Positions 50,844 through 60,333 of a DNA stretch of 64,000 nt are shown here, piece by piece; the stretch's first letter is position 1, and the number at the start of each line of letters is the position of its first letter. The notes under the pieces are model-generated. The model did not search any database. It was not told where the DNA came from and saw nothing but the letters and a program-made list of their open reading frames with translations. A program made the position numbers and the translations under genes. Origin of the DNA: CAZZNY01 sp964655935 (lineage in GTDB: Bacteria > Patescibacteriota > Gracilibacteria > BD1-5 > UBA2023); NCBI GenBank assembly GCA_964655935.1, contig CAZZNY010000001.1:806001-870000 (forward strand). Reading direction: 5' to 3'.

Positions 50844-52544
50844 ATGTTCCAAATTCCACCCACAGAAATACTCGTAGAAACAAAAGTCTGTAAACGATGT
50901 CAGCTATCTTTTCCAATCACAGACAAAGATCTCGAATTCTATGACAAAATTTCTCCAATTTTCGCTGAAAAAAAATATCAAATTCCAGCTCCAACGCTTT
51001 GTCCTGATTGTAGAAGACAATGAATAATAGCATTTCGGAATGAGTGTAAGCTCTACAAGAGAACTTGTGGTGCCACAGGGAAAGAGATAATTTCAATATA
51101 CTCTCCAGATAAACCACACAGAATATATAGTAGAACAGAATGGGAAAGTGATAGCTGGGACCCCATGAGTTATGGAAAAGATTTCGATTTTTCAAAAAAG
51201 TTCTTTGAGCAATTCGATGCCCTATATCGAGTCACTCCTCTTATGGCTCTTTTTAATCCATGATCTGAAAATTCTGAATACGCTCAAGTAGCAAATTCCA
51301 AGAGCTGTTATCTCACTCATGTAGGTGGATGGAATGTTGATGTATTATATTCTAATTGGATGGTTAAATGTGCGGACTGCATGGATTGTTCTCGATGTCA
51401 GGATACCGAACATTGCTATGATTGCTTGTATTGCAATAATCAATCTTCAAGATTAATTAGTTGTATATATTGTTCTGGTTGTCAGGAATGTATCGCTTGT
51501 GTAAACTGCAAATGATGCCATAATTGCTACTGTTCATCGAATCAAACAAATGCTTCTTATATTTGGAAAAACGAACAACTTACAAAAGAGGAGTACGATT
51601 TACGTCTTAAAAATCTGATACTCAATTTCGATACTCTACATTCAGAGCTAGATATACTATTAAAAACTAGCATACAACCATCCACTCATAATCAAAATGT
51701 AGAAAGTTGTAGCTGAGAACTTTTAAATAACTGTAAAAATTGTTTTTCTTGCTACGAATTATCAAATAGTGAGGGCTGTAAATACCAGTATGACAATGCT
51801 GGAGAAGGAAATCATGTATATGATTCCTCATTTGGATCTACCGCTGAATATGCGTATCAAAATCTTTCTGCAAGTGGAAGAAAAAATAGATTTTCTATAC
51901 TTTCATATCCAAATATGAATGAAAGTTTTTATACCGCATGGTGTCAAAACTCTTCAGATTTATTTGGATGTGTAAGTCTCCGTAACAAACAATACTGTAT
52001 CCTCAATAAACAATATACAAAAGAGGAATACGAAACTCTCGTTCCAAAGATAATTGAACACATGACAAAAATTTGAGAATGGTGAGAATTCTTTCCCGCT
52101 TCTCTTTCTCCATTCGGATACAATGAAACAGTAGCTTCTGAATACTTTCCTTTAGGAAAAGAGGAAGCTCTTAAGCTCTGATTCAACTGGTCAGACTACG
52201 AAGCTCCATTCCCAAAAGTAGAAAAGATTATTCCAGCAAGTAAATTACCAGATGATATTCTTAAGATTCCTGATGATATTCTTAATTGGGCAATCGAATG
52301 TGAAGTAACCGGTAAACCTTTCCGAATAATCAAACAAGAATTAGAATTCTATAGAAAACATAATCTTCCTATACCAAGAAGACATCCAGATCAAAGACAC
52401 TTAGATCGAATGTCTCTCAGAAATCCAAGAAAACTCTTTGAAAGAACTTGTGATAAATGTCATAAAGATATTCTTACTACGTATGCTCCAGAAAGAACTG
52501 AGATTGTGTATTGTGAGAATTGTTATGAGAAGGAAGTTGTTTAG
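50844..52544 (+). CDS. Cysteine-rich dual zinc-ribbon protein, copy 2
   Basis: 566 residues, homologous to copy 1 end to end. N-terminal ribbon VCKRCQLSF with LCPDCRRQ, block KLYKRTCGATGKEIIS, central Cys ladder (CADCMDCSRCQDTEHCYDCLYC and CSGCQECIACVNCKGCHNCYC), CVSLRNKQYCILNKQYT, C-terminal ribbon CDKCHKDI...CENC. The middle has diverged strongly while the two ends are conserved, the pattern of a fixed scaffold with a variable binding region or of gene conversion of the ends. Many TGA-Gly (RRQGII, CKGCHN, EWGEFFP). A repeat element separates it from copy 1. Confidence 0.8.
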
Positions 52545-52576
52545 TTACATAGTTACAAAGAAAAACATGTAAGCAT

Positions 52577-52676
52577 GTCATTCTGAGTGTAGTGATAACG
52601 AAATGAAGAATCCCTTATACTCAAAGTGTATTGCCAGACTCATCTGTAAGGGATTCTTCGCTTCGCTCAGAATGAC
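52577..52676. repeat. GTCATTCTGAG-type dispersed element, copy 3
   Basis: GTCATTCTGAGTG to CTTCGCTCAGAATGAC with inner CCCTTATACTCAAAG / CTGTAAGGGATTC. Preceded at 52543-52560 by a short GTTACATA/GTTACAAAG pair. Confidence 0.85.
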
Positions 52677-52720
52677 AATTCCATTTAGAATTTATAATTT
52701 ACCATTTATAATTTCTCTCC

Positions 52721-54430
52721 ATGTTTCCTGTTCCATCTACAGAAAAACTCATAGAAACCAAAGTTTGCCGTCAGTGTCAGACTAGTTTTCCAATTACCGA
52801 CAAAGATATGGAGTTTTATGACAAAGTTTCTCCGGTTTTTAACTGACAGAAATTCCCAATTCCTACTCCAACACTTTGTCCTGACTGTCGACGGCAACGA
52901 AGAATGGCGTTTCGTAATGAGAGAAAACTCTACAAGAGAAATTGTGATGCTACGGGGAAAGAAATAATTTCCATATATTCCCCAGATAAAAATTTGAAAG
53001 TTTATCATCAGGAAGAATGGTGATCTGATCGTTGGAATTCTTTGGTATATTGATTAAACTATAATCCTCTAGTGAGCTTTTTTGCTCAATACAATCTTTT
53101 ACAAAGTGTATTCCCGAGACAAAATATCTGATGAACTGGAAATGTGAATTGTGAATATTCCAATTTTCTCATGAATTCGAAAGATTGCTATCTATCGATA
53201 TCAGGAAGAGATAATATATGAAGTCACTATTCACGAAATGTGCGCGACTGCATGGATGTAGTGGACTGTCTTCAGGTTATGTGATGTACAAATACATATA
53301 ACATTGTTGTGTGAGCGAATTGTTATGATGTCGTAGATTCGTTACATGTTTTTGATTCCAGAAATTCCAAATATTTATTCTATTGTCATAATTGTATAGA
53401 TTGCACTGGCTGCATTAACATGCGATGAAAACAGTTTTGTTTTTTTAACAAACAATATTCAGAGACAGATTATCAAGATTTAATAAAACAGTTTAATGCT
53501 CTATCTCTAAAAGATCAACAAAAGAAGATTCACGATCATATTATAACTTTTCCCAGAAGACAATTAAACGCATTTGAAAATGAGATGTTCACTTGAATTG
53601 ATTATGTAAGAAATTCGAAAAATATAAAAACTTCCCTGTTTTTAGCTGAATGTGAAAACTGTTTTTATTGTTTTGAACAAGAAAAATCATCAAATCTCTT
53701 TGATTGTACAATGTGAGGTAATGGTAATAATTATTGTTACGAGTGAATTGCTATAGGATTAAATTCATTTAATAACAGCTTTTTCACATATTCAAGTGCT
53801 AATAGTGATTGTTTTTATGTTGATTCTTGTTTTAATTCCTCTCACCTCTTCGGTTGCATCGGTCTCAGAAATAAGCAATACTGTATATTAAACAAACAGT
53901 ATACCAAGGCAGAATACGAAACTCTCGTTCCAAAGATCATAGAACACATGCAAAAAACTTGAGAATGGTGAGAATTCTTTCCTGCAAGCTTAAGTCCATT
54001 TTGATACAATGAGACAGTAGCTTCAGAATATTTTCCTCTAGAAAAATCAGAAGCATTGAAACTTGGTTATAATTGGTCAGACTACGAAGCTCCATTTCCT
54101 AAAGTAGAAAAGATTATTCCTGCTTCTAAACTTCCAGATGATATTACTAAGATACCTGATGATATATTAAATTGGGCTATAGAATGCGAAGTAACATGAA
54201 AACCATTTAGAATCATAAAACAAGAATTAGAATTCTATAGAAAACATAATCTTCCGATTCCTCGACGACATCCAGACCAGAGACATAAAGATCGAATGGA
54301 ACTTAGAAATCCAAGAAAACTCTTTGAAAGAAAATGTGATAAATGTCAGAAAGATATCCTTACTACTTATGCTCCGGAGAGATCTGAGATTGTGTATTGC
54401 GAAGAATGTTACAACAACACAGTTACATAG
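52721..54430 (+). CDS. Cysteine-rich dual zinc-ribbon protein, copy 3
   Basis: 569 residues. N-terminal ribbon VCRQCQTSF and LCPDCRRQRR, block KLYKRNCDATGKEIIS as in copy 1, central region with fewer Cys (CMDVVDCLQVMGCTN, YCHNCIDCTGCINMRGKQFCFF, ECENCFYCFE), then GCIGLRNKQYCILNKQYTK and the conserved C-terminal half with ribbon CDKCQKDI...CEEC. It contains two copies of the 'G-C-I-x-RxKQ-x-C' element, suggesting an internal duplication in the family. TGA-Gly codons are frequent. Like copy 1 it ends in VT-stop inside a GTTACA repeat. Confidence 0.8.
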
Positions 54431-54446
54431 TTACAAGGTTACAAAG
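54421..54446. repeat. GTTACAAR tandem array overlapping the stop of copy 3
   Basis: GTTACATA GTTACAAG GTTACAAAG, the first unit including the TAG stop. Confidence 0.8.
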
Positions 54447-54459
54447 AAAAATACAATAT

Positions 54460-54595
54460 GTCATCCTGGAATTTTTCGAATGAGTTAACTTTTCGAAGTC
54501 ATTAAATAAGCAGAGAAAAATATCCAGGATCTTCCGCTGTATAACTCAGATTTCGAAGAAAACAACGGAAGATTCTTCGCTTCACTCAGAATGAC
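54460..54595. repeat. GTCATTCTGAG-type dispersed element, variant with longer arms
   Basis: Begins GTCATCCTGGAATTTTTCGAA and ends CTTCACTCAGAATGAC, with ATCTTCCGCTGT / ACAACGGAAGATTC inside. Its first half matches the element at 57144. Confidence 0.75.
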
Positions 54596-54649
54596 AAGTA
54601 TAATTCTCAGTCTCTCAATCCCTAAATTCTAAACTCTAATTCCTTTCTT

Positions 54650-54677
54650 TTGACTTTCCATAAAACTTCTATATAAT
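54650..54677 (+). promoter_or_regulatory. Promoter of rpsU
   Basis: TTGACT (54650-54655), 16-base spacer, TATAAT (54672-54677). A real Shine-Dalgarno AAGGAG (54707-54712) precedes the ATG. Confidence 0.75.
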
Positions 54678-54717
54678 CGCCACGCCTTTATTTTACTTAT
54701 AATACAAGGAGACAATC

Positions 54718-54918
54718 ATGATCGTTTTTACGACCAAGAATGCCGGTGAATCCAATGAGAAACTCATCCTCCGTTACAAGAAGATGTTTTTCCAGACTCG
54801 TACTGTTAACAAGCTCAAAACTGGGCGTTACGCTACGCGTTCTCTCTCTGAACGAAAGATCAGAGAAGCTGCAATCATTCGAGAAACATACCGCGCCCTC
54901 AATAAAAAAGGCAAGTAA
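54718..54918 (+). CDS. rpsU: 30S ribosomal protein S21
   Basis: 66 residues, rich in Arg/Lys. VFTTKNAGESNEKLILRYKKMFFQTRTVNKLK then RYATRSLSERKIREAAIIRE matches S21, a small-subunit protein needed to start translation. It is one of the few genes here with a strong Shine-Dalgarno sequence. No TGA. Own promoter and terminator. Confidence 0.88.
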   Translation: MIVFTTKNAGESNEKLILRYKKMFFQTRTVNKLKTGRYATRSLSERKIREAAIIRETYRALNKKGK

Positions 54919-54933
54919 TCCCGTATTACTGAG

Positions 54934-54971
54934 AAAAATCCCTTTCTTTGAAAAAAGAAGGGGATTTTTTT
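54934..54971 (+). terminator. Terminator of rpsU
   Basis: AAAAATCCCTTTCTT pairs with AAGAAGGGGATTTTT (one bulge), ending in TTTTTTT. Confidence 0.75.
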
Positions 54972-55061
54972 GACTCCTGAAAAAATATGTGATAAGCTGG
55001 AAGCGAGAAACACGAAGGTGTCTCAAAAACTCATATAAAACTAACAAAAACAAAGACGAAA

Positions 55062-56063
55062 ATGACTACTGAAATAGCTACATCCTCTTCTTTAGAAATC
55101 GATATTCTCGCAGCATTAGATAATACAGAATCCGAGATAATCATGTCTGCCGATATTCTTGCTACCGAGACAATAGCTACAGAAATTTCTTCCTATGAAG
55201 ATATTCTCAATATTTGTGAAAAAATCAAAAATGCAACGGTAAGTCCTTGGAAAAAACTACGAGAAAAAGTGGAATTTCTTGGTTACTATATTACAGTTTC
55301 TTGTATGGTATTTATAGTTTTGCTTATAGCTACAAACTATAGTGCTTATTCTGCCCTTCTTTCAGATTATATTGATCCAAGCAAACTCAAGGCAGCAAGT
55401 CAAGACATCGCACAAACTCTTACTCAATCAAAAATCGAAGTTTACGCGGATGAACAAGAATCGAAAGTTACCGAAGAAGAAAATCAGGCAAAAGAAGAAA
55501 GACTCAAAAAACAACTCGAAGAAGAAAATATCACGGTTAAAGATGTATTTCTTTCTCCAAAAAAACTCATCCCGACCAGCTCGGATATGGTAGTAAATGT
55601 CGAAATCGTTCCTTATGAAAATCGCATCATCATACCAAAACTCGGAAAAAATATTCCTCTCGTCGACGTGCCAAACAAAAGCAATCTCTCTTTCGATAAT
55701 CTTGAAGATGTCTTTATGAATGAACTCGAGAAAGGAGTCGTGCGATATCCCGGGACTTCCCATCCAGGCGAAGAAGGAAATGCTTTTATTTTCGGACATA
55801 GTTCAAACTATCCTTGGATGAAATGAGATTATAACGATGTTTTTGCTCTCCTCGATAAACTCGTATTCGGTGATGAGATTATCGTCTACTATAATCAACA
55901 AAAATATGTGTATGTAATTCGAGAAAAAAAGGTAGTAAAACCAGGAAATGTATCCGTTATGAAACGAGAAGATGGAAAAAAAGAACTCTCTCTTATGACT
56001 TGTTGGCCAGTAGGAACTACTCTGAATCGACTCCTTGTATTCGCAGAACTCAAAAAAGATTAA
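55062..56063 (+). CDS. Sortase (class E-like)
   Basis: 333 residues. An acidic cytoplasmic N-terminus, one TM helix (about 75-95; YYITVSCMVFIVLLIATNY) and an extracytoplasmic coiled region (about 125-160) precede the sortase barrel: NRIIIPKLGKNIPLV, GVVRYPGTSHPGEEGNAFIFGHSSN (catalytic His246), LSLMTCWPVGT (Cys314) and LNRLLVFAEL (Arg323). Sortases cleave sorting signals and link proteins to the wall or to each other. No LPXTG-type substrate was noticed in the window. One TGA-Gly. Confidence 0.88.
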
Positions 56064-56079
56064 TCTACTCATCACTCGC

Positions 56080-56098
56080 TTGGCACGAAGCAATCTAC
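56080..56098. repeat. GGCACGAAGCAATCTACAC repeat fragment
   Basis: Same fragment as in the repeats at 33750-33835 and 47944-47957, here alone between two genes. Confidence 0.5.
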
Positions 56099-56128
56099 AC
56101 AATCTTTAGTAGCTATTCATTTTCAATT

Positions 56129-56443
56129 ATGCAACCATTTGAATTTCACTATAACCAAAGCAATCTAAGTGCATCCGTTCTTGATATCACCCATTTTTGA
56201 GATGATACCATGCTACTTATTTGAGGCTTAATTATCGGAATTACATTGATCACTTTTCTCTATAAACTCTGTCTCTATACTTACTGATATATATTAGTAC
56301 TGAGAGACTCACGATCAAAACAATCAAAAAAAGACACCATTCAAGAGCTTATCCTCATGAAAACCATCCAAGATGAACTCGAACGAGAAATCGAAGAATC
56401 CCTCCTGAGTTCCGCTTTTACAAAAACTCCCCAAGCTGGATAA
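56129..56443 (+). CDS. Small single-TM protein with coiled tail
   Basis: 104 residues. One hydrophobic segment (LLIGGLIIGITLITFLYKLCLYTY, about 34-60) and a charged helical C-terminus (KDTIQELILMKTIQDELEREIEESL). No known family. It follows the sortase gene on the same strand. Its last 26 bases overlap the end of the convergent gene at 56418. Four TGA-Gly. Confidence 0.5.
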
Positions 56444-57113
56444 TCCAATCTTCTGTTTCTATCTGAAAACCTATTTCTTCCAAATTAAAACATACCAATC
56501 TTCCCAATTTTAGAAGATTGGTTTTTTCTTCTATTAATAGCTGTTTTAGTATTTCTTTTTCTTTTTTTTGCCTTTCTGGATTCAAATGAATGGCTGAAAT
56601 TATTCAGGAATTCAACCCTGAACGAATCGCTTTCTGATGGAGCGGTGCTCGTGGTGGTGGCACGAAAAAAGCAGATTCTCCGAGAATGTAATAATCTTTG
56701 AAACTGTAGACAAAATTGCGTAGATTTACCCCGATAGTAATCGGACAATTCTTAAAATCCGGAACAAAAGCATTTAATTCTGAGTTAAAATAACCAAGCT
56801 GTTCATAAAGATTTTTTATATATTCCACTTCTTCTGCGAGTGAAATATTTTTAATGTGTACCTTTTTTTTAGTTTCTATTGCTTCTTCCACTATTTTTTG
56901 AAAAATTTCCCATTCAGATTTTGGAGAATATACCTCACTCCAAAGCTTTGGATCAGCACCGTAGTCCAGGTTTTCATTTTTATACAGCAATAAAAGTTCT
57001 GCCATATCTATCATAAAATCTCACTGTATAGTTTTTGGGGTCGAAAACAAAAATTTTCCATCCGAAACATTGGAATCAATATTTTGAATTGAATGAGAGA
57101 GAATTTGTTTCAT
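56418..57113 (-). CDS. Hypothetical soluble protein overlapping its convergent neighbour
   Basis: 231 residues, family not recognised. Starts MKQILSHSIQNIDSN. Central features are a helical AEEVEYIKNLYEQLGYF, a PDFKNCPITIGVNLRNFVY strand region and a FFVPPPRAPLHQKA loop. No TAA or TAG occurs before 56418-56420, so the frame runs 26 bases into the end of the plus-strand gene and through that gene's terminator hairpin (56489-56523). Three TGA-Gly codons include LNSGIIS. Confidence 0.55.
56489..56523 (+). terminator. Terminator of the small TM gene, inside the convergent coding region
   Basis: ACCAATCTT, 11-base loop, AAGATTGGT, then TTTTTT. Stem and T-run are in plus-strand orientation. Confidence 0.7.
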
Positions 57114-57143
57114 AGTTTTAAAATATATTATTAAGTTTTATGA

Positions 57144-57281
57144 GTCATTCTGAGTACAACGAAGAATCTTCCGTTGTTTTTCTTCGAGATCTAAGCAATA
57201 CAGTGGAAGATCCCAGATGTTTTCTGGAATATCTTTTATGGCTTCGAGATCTTCGTTCTATCCAGAAAATTCTGGGATGAC
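57144..57281. repeat. Dispersed element, GTCATTCTGAG to CTGGGATGAC
   Basis: Begins GTCATTCTGAGTACAACGAAG and ends TATCCAGAAAATTCTGGGATGAC. The right half is shared with the element at 14453-14540, so this copy is a hybrid of two repeat types. Confidence 0.7.
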
Positions 57282-57324
57282 ACATCTTTTTTTTCGAAAC
57301 TCTTAACTCGACGAAACTAATTTA

Positions 57325-57777
57325 CTATCCATGATGATACCCTGTTCATTTCTGAATGGAGCGAACTCGATATATCTGTTCTAAGAGTATGAGAAACGCA
57401 AGTCCATGTGGAAAAGTCATCGGAGAGAGAGAAAGAGTTTCTTGGATATATGGACGTAACTTAGTCATATCCACACCATAGGCTCCACCAACCAGAAAAG
57501 TTATTTTTTCTCATCGATCTTCCAATTTTGTCAAATGTTCACAAAGTGCCCCAGTGGAATATATTTTTGTTCAAATATCAAGATAAATCATGTAATTTTT
57601 TTGTTTCGAGAGTATTTCCAGAATTCTTCCTGTTTCTTTTTCGATAATTCGAACAGCTTCTCCAGTCTTTTCGGGCTTAATATATTTTATTTCAATATCA
57701 GGCAAACGCTTGATATATTCCCTAATGGATTCATCAAAATGATGAAATCAATCGGCAACAACGAATATTTTAATCAT
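57325..57777 (-). CDS. rlmH: RlmH, 23S rRNA pseudouridine methyltransferase
   Basis: 150 residues. MIKIFVVADGF start, YIKRLPDIEIKYIKPEKTG, SKQKNYMIYLDI, then the SPOUT knot ITFLVGGAYGVD, LSLSPMTFPHGLAFLILLEQIYR and the C-terminal GTGYHHG. Those last motifs are diagnostic. It methylates N3 of pseudouridine 1915 in helix 69 of 23S rRNA. Several TGA-Gly codons split the gene in the standard code, which is why it is easily missed. Confidence 0.92.
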
Positions 57778-57862
57778 GCCTCATTTTTCAAGCAAGTAAT
57801 AATGGCTTTTATTGTACAAAAAAAGGATATTTTCACAAGGAGAAAAAAATCGAAAAATTCTT

Positions 57863-57890
57863 TTGACAAAAGAGGGCTTTTTTATACAAT
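57863..57890 (+). promoter_or_regulatory. Promoter of the tRNA-rpmE cluster
   Basis: TTGACA (57863-57868), 16-base spacer, TACAAT (57885-57890), 40 bases before the first tRNA. Confidence 0.7.
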
Positions 57891-57930
57891 GTCGGAGCTT
57901 TCTTCAAAAAGAAGCATTGTTTTTATGTAA

Positions 57931-58006
57931 GCCGCTTTAGCTCAGTTGGTAGAGCGCCCGCCTTGTAAGCGGATGGTCGTCGGTTCAATTCCGACAAGCG
58001 GCTCCA
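57931..58006 (+). tRNA. tRNA-Thr (UGU)
   Basis: 76 bases with CCA. Acceptor GCCGCTT/AAGCGGC, anticodon loop CTTGTAA, T-arm GTTCAATTC. Confidence 0.93.
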
Positions 58007-58073
58007 TGTTTAAACACACAACCTACATCATACTAGAAACAACTATTATAGTATGGGTGGGTTAAAAATGTTC

Positions 58074-58159
58074 GGGTCGATTCCAGAGCGGTCAAATGGG
58101 GAGGACTGTAAATCCTTTGGCTTACGCCTTCGATAGTTCGAATCTATCTCGGCCCACCA
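58074..58159 (+). tRNA. tRNA-Tyr (GUA)
   Basis: 86 bases with CCA, class II with a long variable arm (TTTGGCTTACGCC). Anticodon loop CTGTAAA, acceptor GGGTCGA/TCGGCCC. Confidence 0.92.
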
Positions 58160-58191
58160 CTTTTTTCTAATTTGCATACACTAATATCCCT

Positions 58192-58276
58192 GCCGGGATG
58201 GTGGAATTGGTATACACGCCGGTCTTAGAAGCCGGTACCGCAAGGTTTGAGAGTTCGAGTCTCTCTTCCGGCACCA
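58192..58276 (+). tRNA. tRNA-Leu (UAG)
   Basis: 85 bases with CCA, class II. Anticodon loop CTTAGAA reads as anticodon TAG, acceptor GCCGGGA/TTCCGGC, T-arm GTTCGAGTC. Confidence 0.9.
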
Positions 58277-58364
58277 TCCATACTTTCGTTTTTCGTCCTT
58301 GATGTCTAGATCCTAGAGATTAACAACGAATAACGAAAAATTTATTCTTCTTCTTTTTTCTTTT

Positions 58365-58580
58365 ATGAAAGCTACTATTCATCCTAAATTCAAAATTACA
58401 AAAGTTATTTGCTCTTGTGGTAATGTATTTGAAACTGGTTCTACAATAGAAGGAGAAATCCGAGTTGAGACCTGTAATCAGTGTCATCCTTTTTACACTG
58501 GTAAAAAACAAATCCTCAAAACTACAACAGTTGATAAGTTTTACGCTCGACAACAAAAAACTGCTTCTCTCGGTAAATAG
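58365..58580 (+). CDS. rpmE: 50S ribosomal protein L31 (zinc-binding type)
   Basis: 71 residues. MKATIHPKFKITKVICSCGNVFETGSTI then CNQCHPFYTGKKQ. The C-x-C and C-x2-C pairs form the zinc site of the C+ L31 form. Ends FYARQQKTASLGK. Follows three tRNA genes and shares their promoter. No TGA. No Shine-Dalgarno (T-rich leader). Confidence 0.93.
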   Translation: MKATIHPKFKITKVICSCGNVFETGSTIEGEIRVETCNQCHPFYTGKKQILKTTTVDKFYARQQKTASLGK

Positions 58581-58601
58581 TTCGTTTATTGAATTTAAAA
58601 A

Positions 58602-58629
58602 AATCCTCCAGATATCTGGAGGATTTTTT
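58602..58629. terminator. Terminator of rpmE
   Basis: AATCCTCCAGAT directly abuts its complement ATCTGGAGGATT, followed by TTTTTT; A-run on the other side. Confidence 0.8.
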
Positions 58630-58630
58630 C

Positions 58631-60292
58631 TTAGTTACTTGATACGGTACTTCATGAAGCTAATATGAATTTGAAGATTATGTAACTTGTGACAAGAAGT
58701 AAAAGTCAGATCACAATCCATTTGATAGTACTTTTCCCTTTTTTCATCCCCTCTTCTCCATTGAAGAGAATATTCCAACCGGTGTAAATAATCAGCAAAA
58801 TAGTTATCACTCCGATAAAACCATTTGCCCAGTTAATTATAGTCGTGAAAAGTTTGATAGTGTCTGATATTTCTGGTTTTGTAAGAAGCGAAACACAATT
58901 TCCTTTAAAGTCTTTTGTCGTACAATCAATATTTCCATATATAGTAGTAACCAAAAGAGAGGAGATTTTTACCATGATGAATCAGATGATTGCACCAATA
59001 ATTGTTTTGATTCCTGATTCTCGAGCCTTTGCCTCACCACCAGCTGTCACCATTATGAAGAAAGCGACAAATGCCATTGCAAGAAATACGAATGATGCCA
59101 ACATTTGAATCATATTAATAATTGGCCAAAGTACCGCTTTTACGAATCCTATAGCTGCCACTGCTCAACCCGATCATACATTTTCTCCAAATAGAGAATT
59201 AATAATAACAAAAGATACTTGCATCAACATAATACCAAGCGAGGTGTAGATAATTGCATTTTTGAGATTCTTGACATCTTCTTCCGCTTTTTGAGAGAAA
59301 AAGTAGATCATTACCACAACAATAACGAATACTGCTGCTAAAACAGTAAAAACATTTTTAATATCTCGCGCAATACGAAGCAAAAACGAATATGCTCATT
59401 TTTCTCAGATCTCACCCGCACCTCCCGCTCATTTAAAAAGCATATCGTTAAATTGACCAGCAAAATCATTTAGCAGAGATGTACTCTCTGTTCGAACCAC
59501 TCCTGATTTCGCATCTTTATCTTTTAATAATTTTAAATCTTTCGAGGTGTCCTCCAGTGCTCATCCGGCTGGATTGGCTGGAGGCGTACTGACTACAAAA
59601 AATGATGTTTTTTTCGGAAAACCAAGTCTATTGGCAAGTAGATTATATTCAGCCAGAAGACCTTCATATTCCTGTTTATCGGAAACATCTGGAATTAATG
59701 CTCAGAAAGCTACCTCTTTTTTTGATAATTGATTTCATAAACTTATTAATTTGAGAATGGAGTTTTTCTGATCCACGGAACATCATTTATATGTTCCACT
59801 CGAAAAAACACTCTCATCTATCAATGTCCTGAGACAACCCTTTCATTCGTCTTTATCAAGAATTTTATCATTATCCGCATCTATAGTATCATAAATCACC
59901 TGATTATATACCCCGTCGGCATCAACATATGCAATCTTATCAAGAGGTGTAAGGGGTTCTTTATCTTTTCAATCATTTACACCATCTCAATCAGTATCTT
60001 TTTTATTTGGATTAGTCCCATTTTGTTTTTCTTCCGAATCACTTACTCAATCTCCATCTGTATCCACCACATAAGGATTATCCTGAGCTATTTGATCCTC
60101 ACTACAACCGAAGCGATCTACAACCACATCACTTGGAGTATCAGGACATTGATCAACCTTATCTACAATACCATCATTATCCGTATCCATGGTAACCTCT
60201 GGATCATTCGGATCAGCAGGCGCCGCAAAAACTAGAACAACAGGGCTTGTTCCTATGAAAATCATCGCAATGACAAGAATTTTTTTGAACAT
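58631..60292 (-). CDS. Thrombospondin-3-repeat protein with multi-TM C-terminus
   Basis: 553 residues read as one frame. Signal peptide (MFKKILVIAMIFIGTSPVVLVFA). Then Ca-binding TSP3-type repeats: DTDNDGIVDKVDQCPDTP, VVDTDGDGVSDSEE, KKDTDGDGVNDGKDKEP, DADNDKILDKDEGKGC, where many DGDG glycines are TGA. A helical stretch (about 180-310) and a C-terminal half with about six TM helices follow (NVFTVLAAVFVIVVVMIYFF, INMIQMLASFVFLAMAFVAFFIM, and others). The TM part recalls the polytopic/TrbC-like components of type IV secretion systems. It lies 41 bases after ATPase paralogue 3 on the same strand, so a functional pair is likely (inference). The standard code would break it into several fragments. 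Confidence 0.7.
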
Positions 60293-60333
60293 AAACAGTA
60301 ATATTACAGATAAGATCTCTCTTAATTCTTAAT

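Noticed and set aside
54697..55053. Antisense frame over rpsU and its terminator
   Set aside because: Opposite a clear ribosomal protein gene with promoter, SD and terminator; no independent signals.
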